11,796 nucleotides of DNA from positions 1 through 11,796 of the forward strand of contig CBCSOX010000073.1 of NCBI GenBank assembly GCA_965141735.1, written 5' to 3'. A program made the translations under genes and the position numbers. Positions within the stretch are counted from its first letter, which is position 1, and every line of letters begins with the position of its first letter. A model generated the notes under the pieces. It saw only the letters and a program-made list of their open reading frames with translations, had not been told where the DNA came from and did no database searches. The DNA is from Massilioclostridium sp965141735. GTDB taxonomy: Bacteria; Bacillota; Clostridia; Oscillospirales; Ruminococcaceae. Positions 1-6,349 of this stretch are shown piece by piece.

Positions 1-941
1 TCCGAATCCTTATCAAATTTGGAATCCGCCATTTCTTATACATCGGCGGAAACGACTCGATGGACACGATCAAAAAGCTCGCCAAGTATGCCAAGAGCAT
101 CGGCAGCGACATCAACTTTGTCGGTGTGCCGAAAACAATTGACAACGACCTTGCAGTGACCGACCACACCCCCGGCTACGGTAGCGCCGCAAAATACATC
201 GCCACCGCGGTCAAAGAGGTCATCTGCGACGCGCGGGTGTACGATATCCCCTCGGTGACCATTGTGGAGATTATGGGCCGCAACGCGGGCTGGCTGACGG
301 CCGCCTCCGCCCTCTCCGAAGGAGAGGACTGCGACGGGCCCGACCTCATCTACCTTCCCGAAACCACCTTTAACATGAACAAATTCGTCACCGACATCAA
401 CCGGGTGCACGAGACGAAAAAAGTGGTCACCGTCGCGGTGTCTGAAGGGCTTAAAATTGCAAATGGAAAATACGTCTGCGACGTCCTCGCCCGGGATGAG
501 GTCGACGCGTTCGGCCACAAAAAGCTCGGCGGCACAGCAAATGTCCTTGCGGACTTTGTCGCGCTTGAAGCGGGCTGCAAAACCCGTTACATCGAACTCA
601 ACACCCTGCAGCGCTGCGCTTCTCACATCGCTTCTAAGACGGATGTGGAGGAAGCCTATACCGCAGGTTTCAAGGCTGCACACGCATCCTTTAACGGCGA
701 GACTGGTAAAATGGTCATCTTTAAGCGAGTCAGCAACGACCCGTATCAGCTTCAGTATGCGACTTATGACATTGATAAGGTGGCGAATATTGAGAAGAGA
801 ATCCCCTTTGAGTGGATTATCCGCAACAACACCTACGTTTCGGACGAGCTGGTGGAGTACATGAAGCCCCTCATTCAGGGAGAGATGCTCCCGCCGTTCG
901 AAAACGGCCTGCCGATGCATCTGAGGCTTTGTAAAGAATAG
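1..941 (+). CDS. pfp: Pyrophosphate-dependent 6-phosphofructokinase, 3' part (start lies before the window)
   Basis: This enzyme phosphorylates fructose 6-phosphate to fructose 1,6-bisphosphate in cytoplasmic glycolysis. The reading frame is open from base 3 to the stop at 939-941, so the N-terminus is missing. Family members are usually about 400 residues and about 313 are seen here. Visible motifs are GGNDSMDT (about 45-68), GVPKTIDND (about 123-149), PGYGSAAKY and MGRNAGW. An Asp after GGN and a Lys in PKTIDND occupy the two positions (E. coli PfkA Gly104 and Gly124) where ATP enzymes carry Gly. Asp plus Lys is the signature of PPi-using enzymes in this superfamily. The usual metal-binding Asp of GGDDS is Asn here, a variant I recall from clostridial homologues. 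A terminator follows within 11 bases, so this is the end of a transcription unit. PPi specificity is inferred from sequence only. Confidence 0.9.
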   Translation, partial: RILIKFGIRHFLYIGGNDSMDTIKKLAKYAKSIGSDINFVGVPKTIDNDLAVTDHTPGYGSAAKYIATAVKEVICDARVYDIPSVTIVEIMGRNAGWLTAASALSEGEDCDGPDLIYLPETTFNMNKFVTDINRVHETKKVVTVAVSEGLKIANGKYVCDVLARDEVDAFGHKKLGGTANVLADFVALEAGCKTRYIELNTLQRCASHIASKTDVEEAYTAGFKAAHASFNGETGKMVIFKRVSNDPYQLQYATYDIDKVANIEKRIPFEWIIRNNTYVSDELVEYMKPLIQGEMLPPFENGLPMHLRLCKE

Positions 942-951
942 GATTTCAGGG

Positions 952-987
952 AAGCAGGCTTTCAAATGGAAACCTGCTTTCGTTTTG
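952..987 (+). terminator. Intrinsic terminator after pfp
   Basis: AAGCAGG (952-958) pairs with CCTGCTT (973-979). The stem is extended by TTTC/GAAA across a one-base bulge and is followed by TCGTTTT. It lies 11 bases after the pfp stop and just before the next promoter. Confidence 0.8.
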
Positions 988-1001
988 TAAAAAATTGATA
1001 C

Positions 1002-1031
1002 TGTACATTTTTACAGAACCTATGGTATAAT
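1002..1031 (+). promoter_or_regulatory. Extended -10 promoter for the lipoprotein gene
   Basis: A perfect -10 TATAAT (1026-1031) is preceded by the extended TGG element (1023-1025). TGTACA (1002-1007), 18 bases upstream, is a 4/6 match to the -35 consensus. A better-looking TTGATA at 995-1000 is 25 bases away, too far. Transcription would start near 1038, leaving about 78 bases of leader that contain a small GC-rich hairpin (around 1059-1074). Confidence 0.7.
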
Positions 1032-1115
1032 AAGCAAGATAGAAATGCAGATGACAACCGCCGGAGGACGGCACCGCTTTTTCATAACCTGCCGAAATTA
1101 AAGGAGAAGTCTGAT

Positions 1116-1673
1116 ATGAACAAAAAACTGATCAGTATCCTGCTTGTGTTCGTGCTTGCATTCTCATTTGTGGGATGTTCCGACCAATACAAGGATGCCG
1201 ATATTGACCCCGAAAGTGTCCTTTTTAACGACGAAATATTTTCCACCCTTACCCCGGAAACGCTCGAGGCACAGGGCGGCTACCAAAAGACCGACATGGT
1301 GAGCCTGGTCTACTACAACAAGGACATTGAATATATCGGCCAGCCGGGCAGTGTCTCCTATGCGTTCAACACCTCAAATGACATGCTCTATTTTGCCGGC
1401 TACGTGCCTGGCAGCGGGGCGGACGAGGATCTGTTCGGCGTCGTATTTGACAAGATTGCAGAGCAATACGGGGATTTCACCGCAATGGAAAACTCCAACC
1501 CAATTGAAACACAGGGCTGCAAAACCTCGAGCGAAGTGCTCAAAAAGCTCATCGGAAAAAGCGAGGGTTATTTCCAGTTCACCTGGGATACCGGCAAAGA
1601 GGGCAGGACAATTGAAATCACCTATCTGACCGGAACATTTTCAGTGATGTCCAAAAACAAGGCAGCCGAATAG
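1116..1673 (+). CDS. Small predicted lipoprotein of unknown function
   Basis: This is a 185-residue exported protein whose family I do not recognise. The N-terminus MNKK is followed by a hydrophobic stretch (residues 5-19) and FVGC with Cys21, a fair lipobox. It is therefore probably cleaved by signal peptidase II and lipid-anchored on the outer face of the membrane. The mature part is acidic with many aromatic and beta-prone residues, ends in a short basic tail, and has one further Cys (in QGCKTSS). No catalytic motif is visible. The start is fixed by AAGGAG at 1101-1106, nine bases before ATG. The gene has its own promoter and stands alone between pfp and a gene-free region. The next clear terminator is about 190 bases beyond the stop, so it either has a long 3' UTR or a separate RNA lies there. 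Confidence 0.85.
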   Translation: MNKKLISILLVFVLAFSFVGCSDQYKDADIDPESVLFNDEIFSTLTPETLEAQGGYQKTDMVSLVYYNKDIEYIGQPGSVSYAFNTSNDMLYFAGYVPGSGADEDLFGVVFDKIAEQYGDFTAMENSNPIETQGCKTSSEVLKKLIGKSEGYFQFTWDTGKEGRTIEITYLTGTFSVMSKNKAAE

Positions 1674-1685
1674 CAAAAACAATTG

Positions 1686-1893
1686 AAAACAGAGGGAGCG
1701 GTTCACATTGATGAGCGCGTCGGCAAAGTGAATCCAATGGAAGAATGGGATACCCCCATATTCCATAAATGCAGGATTTGTGGTGTTTGCTGGAAAAGGA
1801 ATTCGACGCAATTGCCGTTGCATTTTTCCCTCTTCCGCTTAAAATGGAGTTTTGAATTGACTGAACAGAGGGAATTGCTCCCTCTGTTTTTTT
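1686..1893 (+). other. Nested inverted-repeat region ending in a terminator; candidate structured RNA or long 3' UTR
   Basis: AAAACAGAGGGAGC (1686-1699) is perfectly complementary over 14 bases to GCTCCCTCTGTTTT (1877-1890), which is also the 3' arm of the local terminator. Between them lie further helices. GGTTCAC (1700-1706) pairs with GTGAATC (1728-1734). TGGAA..ATGGG (1738-1749) pairs with CCCAT..TTCCA (1755-1765). AAATGCA (1767-1773) pairs with TGCATTT (1819-1825). CCCTCT (1828-1833) can pair with AGAGGG (1868-1873), the terminator 5' arm. The segments thus alternate A-B-A'-B' and allow two mutually exclusive folds. No known RNA family was recognised, and no good promoter was seen just upstream. 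It could simply be the 3' UTR of the lipoprotein mRNA. Confidence 0.35.
1864..1893 (+). terminator. Strong intrinsic terminator in the gene-free stretch
   Basis: AACAGAGGGA (1864-1873) and TCCCTCTGTT (1879-1888) form a perfect 10-bp stem with a 5-base loop, followed by a run of seven T (1887-1893). It is the first clear terminator after the lipoprotein gene. Confidence 0.85.
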
Positions 1894-2232
1894 GTACCAT
1901 TCTTCTGGTGCAGTCCATTGGGGAAAGCTGCGCAAAGATTGGGCTGACTGCTCACTGCGGCGCTGGATGCTGCATTCTCCGGACAACAGCCAAATAGAAC
2001 TTGATGAAAGGGCATGTGTTCTTTTTTAGAAAACCCGCCGCCAATGTTCCTTTTTGGAGTTGGTGTTGTCCTACCTCAGCTCACGAGGAAGCGAGACCAA
2101 CCCTCCTAAGGGGGAAACACCCTGCAGTCGTCTGAGATCCATGTTCCTGAGACGACGCCCACCCCTTCAATTAGGCATATCCCTTCTGCTTGGCCGCATA
2201 CACTGGAATTAAAAGCAGCAAAGGGTGATGAA
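1894..2232. other. Gene-free stretch upstream of the symporter, rich in hairpins; possible leader RNA
   Basis: I see no convincing gene here: the open frames lack ribosome sites and coding character. Inverted repeats are frequent. GCAGTC (1908-1913) matches GACTGC near 1950. CCCTC (2101-2105) pairs with GGGGG (2110-2114). GTCGTCT (2127-2133) pairs with AGACGAC (2150-2156). GTTGGT (2059-2064) can pair with ACCAAC (2096-2101), while the overlapping GGTGTT (2062-2067) can pair with AACACC (2116-2121), so these two are exclusive. Glycine riboswitches often precede AGCS symporters, but I could not find their conserved core, nor a T-box. No convincing promoter or terminator was located in this part. 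Confidence 0.3.
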
Positions 2233-3618
2233 ATGTCAAAGCTTGTTGAGTGGGTCGAACAGGGGAATGAACTGGTCAACCAGTTTGTGTGGGGCCCGGT
2301 CATGCTGGCGGTCCTGCTGGGGTTGGGCGTCTATCTCTCCATCCGCACCGGATTTTTTCAGCTGACCAAATTCCACCTGGCGATGAAAAGCACGATCGGA
2401 TCGTTATTTCACAAGCAGAAAAAGGCGAAAAAAGGCGGGATTACCCCCTTCCAAGCGGTGTCCACCGCCTTGGCCGGGACACTGGGAACCGGGAACATTG
2501 TCGGCGTATCGACTGCCATTGTCAGCGGCGGACCGGGGGCGGTGTTCTGGATGTGGATCAGTGCGTTTTTTGGGATGATCACCAAATACGCCGAAGTGGT
2601 GCTCGCCATCAAATTCCGCAGAAAGAATAAAAAAGGGGAGTACGTCGGCGGGCCGATGTATTACATCGAGGAGGGGCTGCACTGTAAGCCGCTCGCCATG
2701 GTGTTCGCGTTTTTGTGCATCTGCGCTTCGTTTGGAATTGGTAACATGACCCAGTCAAACTCAGTTTCCGAAGCGCTGGGAAGCACCTTTCACCTCAACA
2801 AGCTGCTCGTTGGAATCACTCTCGCCGTGTTTGTCGGGATGGTCATGCTCGGAGGGGTCAAGCGCATCGGCAAGATCACCGAGCGGGTTGTGCCGTTTAT
2901 GGGGGTTTTTTACACCCTGTTTGCAGTTTTGGTTGTCTTTCTCAACCGGGATCAGCTCAGCGAAGCGTTTGGCCTGATCTTCAAATACGCATTTAACGTG
3001 AAAGCGGCTGCCGGGGGCGGAGCGGGTTATTTGATCTCCACCGCCATGCGCTACGGCGTCTCCCGCGGTGTGTTTTCCAACGAGGCGGGGCTTGGCTCCG
3101 CGCCGATCGCCCACGCCGCCGCCGACACAGACAGCCCAGTCAAGCAGGGGATGTGGGGAATTTTCGAGGTGTTTTTTGACACTATCGTCATGTGCACCCT
3201 GACCACCCTTGTCATTCTCACTTCGGGTCTGTGGGACTGCGGTGCGACTGGTGCGACGCTCACCCTCGCAGCTTTTGCCAAAACGCTCGGACTCGGCGCC
3301 TCCAACATCGTGTCCATTTCCATGATCTTTTTTGCATTTGCCACCATTATCGGCTGGGCCTATTACGGGGAAAAATGCATCGAGTATTTGTTTGGCAGCC
3401 AACGCGCGGTGAAGACCTACCGCATTGTCTATGTGCTCTTTGTCGTGGTCGGAGCGACAACCAACCTGGGGCTGATCTGGTCGATCTCCGACAGCCTCAA
3501 TGGGATGATGGCGATACCAAATATCATTGCAGTACTTGCGCTGAGCTCGGTGGTCATCCGTGAAACGAAAGAATATTGTCACCCACAGTTCAGAAAACCG
3601 ACAGATTTTATGCATTGA
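2233..3618 (+). CDS. AGCS-family sodium:alanine/glycine symporter
   Basis: This is a polytopic inner-membrane carrier that imports a small neutral amino acid (alanine, glycine or a relative such as glutamine) with Na+. The 461-residue length is normal for the family. Family hallmarks are GITPFQAVSTALAGTLGTGN near residues 69-88, KKGEYVGGPMYYIEEGL after a basic loop, and FSNEAGLGSAPIAHAAA near 281-297. About ten or more hydrophobic segments are visible. The start ATG follows AAAGGGTG (2220-2227) with a short five-base spacing. The gene is preceded by a hairpin-rich 340-base stretch that may be a regulatory leader. The next gene's promoter overlaps the stop codon, and no terminator separates them, so read-through is possible. 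Substrate choice cannot be read from sequence. Confidence 0.95.
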   Translation: MSKLVEWVEQGNELVNQFVWGPVMLAVLLGLGVYLSIRTGFFQLTKFHLAMKSTIGSLFHKQKKAKKGGITPFQAVSTALAGTLGTGNIVGVSTAIVSGGPGAVFWMWISAFFGMITKYAEVVLAIKFRRKNKKGEYVGGPMYYIEEGLHCKPLAMVFAFLCICASFGIGNMTQSNSVSEALGSTFHLNKLLVGITLAVFVGMVMLGGVKRIGKITERVVPFMGVFYTLFAVLVVFLNRDQLSEAFGLIFKYAFNVKAAAGGGAGYLISTAMRYGVSRGVFSNEAGLGSAPIAHAAADTDSPVKQGMWGIFEVFFDTIVMCTLTTLVILTSGLWDCGATGATLTLAAFAKTLGLGASNIVSISMIFFAFATIIGWAYYGEKCIEYLFGSQRAVKTYRIVYVLFVVVGATTNLGLIWSISDSLNGMMAIPNIIAVLALSSVVIRETKEYCHPQFRKPTDFMH

Positions 3619-3643
3619 ATCCCCGAATTTCATCTGGTATAAT
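3615..3643 (+). promoter_or_regulatory. Sigma-A-type promoter overlapping the symporter stop codon
   Basis: TTGAAT (3615-3620) and TATAAT (3638-3643) are separated by exactly 17 bases, with an extended TGG before the -10. The -35 overlaps the TGA stop (3616-3618) of the symporter. Transcription would start near 3650 and make a leader of about 60 bases. That leader carries a 7-bp hairpin, AGACAGC (3667-3673) with GCTGTCT (3689-3695), immediately before the ribosome site of the next gene. Confidence 0.85.
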
Positions 3644-3711
3644 AAAACCTATGCAAAGACATACTAAGACAGCTTGAAAAGCACAACGGCTGTCTGAAGG
3701 AGACATTAAAA

Positions 3712-4428
3712 ATGAAGAAGAAATGGGATAGGAAAACAATTGCAAAACTAGTCTTTTTGATTGTTTTTTTGGCTGTCTCCGTCCTGCTGACGGTGTGGGC
3801 GTTCCCTTGGGTGATGAAGCTTCAGGAGCCGGGGTTCCGGGAACAGTGCAAAGAGTACATTCAGTCGGTCGGTATCTCCGGCTGGTTTATCATGCTTGGG
3901 GTGCAGGTCCTCCAGGTCATTTTTGCAATCATACCGGGGGAGCCGGTCGAAGTCCTCTCCGGCCTGCTGTTCGGCACCTGGTCAGGCCTTTTTCTCTGCC
4001 TGCTCGGCATCCTGATTGGAACTGTGCTTATTTTTTGTATTGTCAAATGGTTCGGCAAGCCGTTCGTTGAGATGGTTGTTTCCAAAGAGAAAATCGATAA
4101 GCTCAGCTTTCTCAACAACAGCCGCCGGTTAGAGCTTATCGTGTTTATCCTCTTTTTTATTCCCGGCACGCCGAAGGACTTACTTACTTATATTGTACCG
4201 CTTACCAGCATCAAGCCATCTGTCTTTTTTACAATTGCCACGATGGCGCGCATCCCCTCCATCGTGACTTCCACCTTTGCCGGATCCTCCCTCTACGAGG
4301 GGAATCTGGTTACCTCCATTGCGATGTTTGCAGTAGCCGGGGCCCTCGGTATCTGCGGAATCATATTCAATAAAAAGATCATCAATATCTTCAACCGCCA
4401 CAAACCGGGTTCAAATAAGGAGAAATAG
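3712..4428 (+). CDS. TVP38/TMEM64 (VTT-domain) family membrane protein
   Basis: This is a 238-residue integral membrane protein of the DedA-related VTT superfamily, some members of which are thought to act in lipid scrambling or small-solute transport. Its exact role is unknown. A transmembrane segment at about residues 10-32 is followed by the VTT domain. Family motifs are IIPGEPVEVLSGLLFGTWSG, then FFIPGTPKDLLTYIVPLTSI and ARIPSIVTSTFAGS, with re-entrant-type hydrophobic stretches. The C-terminus is basic (NRHKPGSNKEK) and probably cytoplasmic. AAGGAG (3697-3702) lies nine bases before ATG, directly after a hairpin in the 5' leader. The gene has its own strong promoter, so it is at least partly independent of the symporter. 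No clear terminator follows. The GATase-like gene begins about 200 bases later. Confidence 0.9.
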   Translation: MKKKWDRKTIAKLVFLIVFLAVSVLLTVWAFPWVMKLQEPGFREQCKEYIQSVGISGWFIMLGVQVLQVIFAIIPGEPVEVLSGLLFGTWSGLFLCLLGILIGTVLIFCIVKWFGKPFVEMVVSKEKIDKLSFLNNSRRLELIVFILFFIPGTPKDLLTYIVPLTSIKPSVFFTIATMARIPSIVTSTFAGSSLYEGNLVTSIAMFAVAGALGICGIIFNKKIINIFNRHKPGSNKEK

Positions 4429-4632
4429 CTGCGCTTGTTCCTGGTCTGGCTTACCAGTCCAACACCATTTTTCTGCTGAGAACTCCCTTTCTCTGCACTG
4501 TATTTGAGCAGCCAGCTGTCAATTAGCTTGAAGAACTATAGGGGAATGAAATCCAGTGTTTGTATAGTGGGTAGGTGGGCGCAGCTGGTCAAAAACAGGC
4601 GGAAATTGAAACAGAAGGTTGAGGGAAACATC

Positions 4633-5250
4633 GTGAAAAAAATACTCTTTGTGCTTGTAGATAAATGGGGCGACTGGGAAGCCGCCTATCTATCCTCTGC
4701 ACTGCAAATGTTGGGGCAGAACCAATTTGAAAACAGGGTCCTCTCGCTGACGAAGGCTCCGGTAGAATCAATCGGCGGGTTTCGAGTCGTGCCGGATTGT
4801 GATTTGCAGTCAGTTCCTGCGGATTATGAAGCTCTGATCCTCATCGGTGGGATGTCTTGGCGAGACAATTCTGCGCGGCAGCTCCAACCACTCGTAGAGA
4901 GCTGCCTGGCAGACGGAAAGATCTTGGGTGCCATCTGCGATGCCTCTGCATATTTAGGGGCGATTGGGGCCCTTAATTCAGTCCGGCACACCAGCAACGA
5001 TTTAAACGACCTGAAGGCGTGGGCAGGCGATGCCTACACAGGGGAGGACAATTATGTTCGGGAGCAGGCTGTGAGGGACTGCAATGTGATCACTGCAAAC
5101 GGCACTGCTGCTTTGGAATTCGCAAAAGAGGTGTTGCTCGCTTTGAATGCTGCGCCCGAAGAAAAAATACAGGAGTGGTACCAGTTCCATAAGCTGGGGT
5201 ATTACGGCGCTCCGTTGCCTGGCGATGCGACCTCTTGGAACGAAAAATAG
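4633..5250 (+). CDS. DJ-1/PfpI-type class I glutamine-amidotransferase-like protein
   Basis: This is a 205-residue cytoplasmic protein of the DJ-1/PfpI superfamily, whose members include proteases, chaperones and glyoxalase-like enzymes. The substrate here is unknown. The N-terminus reads KKILFVLVDKWGDWEAAYL, with Glu16 at the position of the conserved acidic residue beside the nucleophile. LILIGGMSW follows near residues 68-76, and GAICDAS near 99-105 has Cys102 at the nucleophile elbow. The GTG start at 4633 is preferred because GAGGG (4621-4625) sits seven bases before it and homology begins there. The frame stays open upstream to 4504, but that extension looks non-coding. Its promoter is not clear. 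The gene converges with the minus-strand zinc-ribbon gene and shares a bidirectional terminator with it. Confidence 0.88.
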   Translation: MKKILFVLVDKWGDWEAAYLSSALQMLGQNQFENRVLSLTKAPVESIGGFRVVPDCDLQSVPADYEALILIGGMSWRDNSARQLQPLVESCLADGKILGAICDASAYLGAIGALNSVRHTSNDLNDLKAWAGDAYTGEDNYVREQAVRDCNVITANGTAALEFAKEVLLALNAAPEEKIQEWYQFHKLGYYGAPLPGDATSWNEK

Positions 5251-5460
5251 ACTGAAGATCTTTATTTGCTCTTGGGATAGTGGGGAGAAACTTTCCACAA
5301 ATGCAAACGTCCGGTTGACGCAAGCAGACAAAGCGGGAGTAAACCACCACTGCGTTTTTGCAGGTGGTTATAGACGAGGGCGGATGGTCTCAATCATGTT
5401 CGGGATGTGGGGTTTTTGCGCCGGATGCCCTGCGTCTTGTGATCCACTACTCTTTACAAT
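5251..5460. other. Intergenic stretch between convergent genes, no gene seen
   Basis: No credible coding frame was found. One strong hairpin is present (about 5342-5370: AACCAC..CTGC with GCAG..GTGGTT, six-base loop) without a T-run, so it is not a standard terminator. The true terminator follows at 5461-5502. Confidence 0.5.
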
Positions 5461-5502
5461 AAAATCCCCGCTGAACACTTCTGTTTCCAGCGGGGATTTT
5501 TT
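5461..5502. terminator. Bidirectional terminator between convergent genes
   Basis: AAAATCCCCGCT (5461-5472) and AGCGGGGATTTT (5489-5500) form a perfect 12-bp stem with a 16-base loop. The T-run is longer on the plus side (six T) but TTTT is also present on the minus side, so it can end both the DJ-1-like gene and the minus-strand operon. Confidence 0.9.
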
Positions 5503-5539
5503 AGTTAATTTTTACGGAACGCGCCGTGTTCAGGCTGAT

Positions 5540-5752
5540 TTAGACCTCGCCGCGCATTTTTGCGTTAAAGAGCGCGATAAAATGGCATTTGGGGCAGAGA
5601 TGGACCGACAGGATGGCCCCTTTTTCAATGTTGAGGCAGTAGCCTTCCTTCTGAAAGCCCGAGCTGATCAGGTGGTACAGCGCGGGTTTATCGTTTTCCT
5701 CCCGTGCCAGAACCATGTCAGTCTGACAAAAAGGACATTTCATTTGTTCCAC
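5540..5752 (-). CDS. Small double-CxxC zinc-ribbon protein
   Basis: This is a 70-residue cytoplasmic protein of unknown function. CPFC at residues 6-9 and CPKC at residues 53-56 form a two-knuckle zinc ribbon that probably binds one Zn2+, followed by His57. The middle contains a KPALYHLISSGFQKEGY-type segment. The start is GTG at 5752-5750, because AAGGAGG (5769-5763) lies ten bases before it. The first ATG is nine bases further in and too far from that site. It is the second gene of an operon, with only 18 bases between the upstream stop (5773-5771) and this start, and the ribosome site fills the gap. The protein could be an RNA- or protein-binding accessory factor. Nothing in the sequence shows a partner. 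Confidence 0.8.
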   Translation of the reverse strand: MEQMKCPFCQTDMVLAREENDKPALYHLISSGFQKEGYCLNIEKGAILSVHLCPKCHFIALFNAKMRGEV

Positions 5753-5770
5753 AGGTTTTGCACCTCCTTA

Positions 5771-6166
5771 TTATTGTTGCTTATCTTGCAAAGTGGGGGA
5801 TTGTTTGAGTTTAGGATAGCGGATCCTGCGGGGCTTGTCAACCAGCGGCGATTTTGGAATCGCAGCGAGTACAAAGCTCAGCTCATGGATATTCTGCATC
5901 AGCGTGGCGTTTTCTCCGCTTGGAGAATTTCCCTGAAACACGAGGATGCTGTCGCCGATGAGCCGGATTTCTTCGACAAAAATAGTGATGGAGTGACCGA
6001 ACGAACCGAGCTTGAGCGCAATTTCCTGCTCAGGGCGGAGATTTTGCTCAAATTCCCGAAAGGTCTCGAGAATTGGGGCAAAGACGCTGGCTGTACCGGT
6101 CGGCTCTGCATTCTGTGCAAGCGATTGGTTGACGTTGAGATAATTGTATTCCTGCGTGTTTGGCAT
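5771..6166 (-). CDS. DUF6173-like conserved protein of unknown function
   Basis: This is a 131-residue soluble protein. The core, roughly residues 37-110, reads ILETFREFEQNLRPEQEIAL, then SFGHSITIFVEEIRLIGDSI and QNIHELSFVLAAIPK. From memory this pattern resembles the DUF6173 family found in Firmicutes; no search was possible. No membrane segment or catalytic motif is seen, and the C-terminus is basic and polar. The ATG at 6166 is preferred because AAAGGCGG lies seven bases before it. A TTG six codons upstream (6184) has no ribosome site. The gene is first in a two-gene operon with the zinc-ribbon protein, from a near-consensus promoter at 6201-6229. It is divergent from perR, which raises the possibility of shared redox regulation. 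Confidence 0.75.
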   Translation of the reverse strand: MPNTQEYNYLNVNQSLAQNAEPTGTASVFAPILETFREFEQNLRPEQEIALKLGSFGHSITIFVEEIRLIGDSILVFQGNSPSGENATLMQNIHELSFVLAAIPKSPLVDKPRRIRYPKLKQSPTLQDKQQ

Positions 6167-6200
6167 AGGGGTTCCGCCTTTCAATCGGAGTAATAGATTT

Positions 6201-6229
6201 ATTATACCGTTTTTTGCGCGAAATGTCCA
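6201..6229 (-). promoter_or_regulatory. Promoter of the DUF6173/zinc-ribbon operon
   Basis: On the minus strand, TGGACA (6229-6224) and TATAAT (6206-6201) are separated by exactly 17 bases. Transcription would start near 6194, about 28 bases before the chosen ATG. Confidence 0.85.
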
Positions 6230-6236
6230 GCGGGTG

Positions 6237-6246
6237 AATAACTATT
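6237..6246. promoter_or_regulatory. Candidate PerR-type operator, copy 1
   Basis: AATAACTATT is the exact inverse of AATAGTTATT at 6350-6359. Read on the minus strand, its core ATAGTTATT fits the ATAATnATT centre of the Bacillus PerR box except at one base. It lies just upstream of the -35 of the minus-strand operon. Its function is inferred. Confidence 0.4.
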
Positions 6247-6312
6247 GTGTTTTTGCCTATAATTAAAATAGAATATTTGGCAAACTATTTTTGAATCTTC
6301 TTCCAGATCGCC

Positions 6313-6341
6313 TTGACAAAAGGGGCGGAATAAGCTATCCT
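6313..6341 (+). promoter_or_regulatory. Promoter of perR
   Basis: A perfect -35 TTGACA (6313-6318) is followed after 17 bases by TATCCT (6336-6341), a 4/6 match to the -10. Transcription would start near 6348, directly at the AATAGTTATT motif, which suits repression by a bound regulator. Confidence 0.75.
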
Positions 6342-6349
6342 TAAAAAGG

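Noticed and set aside
36..965. A 309-residue open frame on the minus strand opposite pfp
   Set aside because: It is a codon-bias shadow of pfp. The plus strand has clear phosphofructokinase motifs, and the minus frame shows no family features.
1045..1101. An 18-codon frame in the leader of the lipoprotein gene
   Set aside because: No ribosome site precedes it and the composition is unremarkable, so it is probably chance.
1686..1893. 6S RNA or SRP RNA identity for the structured region
   Set aside because: The predicted helices form several branches rather than the rod with a central bubble of 6S RNA, and the conserved SRP apical loop sequence is absent.
1683..1997. A 104-residue open frame in the gene-free stretch
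   Set aside because: It has a TTG start without a ribosome site, passes through a strong terminator, and shows no coding character.
2039..2232. Glycine riboswitch or T-box before the symporter
   Set aside because: Both were expected from context, but neither the conserved glycine-aptamer core nor the T-box sequence could be found.
4441..4475. Possible terminator after the TVP38-family gene (CTGGT with ACCAG)
   Set aside because: The stem is only five base pairs and the T-run is separated from it by about ten bases.
4504..4632. In-frame N-terminal extension of the DJ-1-like gene
   Set aside because: Homology and the ribosome site both point to GTG 4633. The upstream residues resemble no family member.
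5436..5465. TTGTGA-17-TAAAAT promoter-like pair just before the bidirectional terminator
   Set aside because: The -10 overlaps the terminator stem and there is no gene downstream on that strand, so it is likely chance.
5147..6193. A 348-residue open frame on the plus strand
   Set aside because: It overlaps the end of the DJ-1-like gene, runs through a terminator, and lies antisense to two genes with ribosome sites and a promoter. The translation is low in recognisable features.
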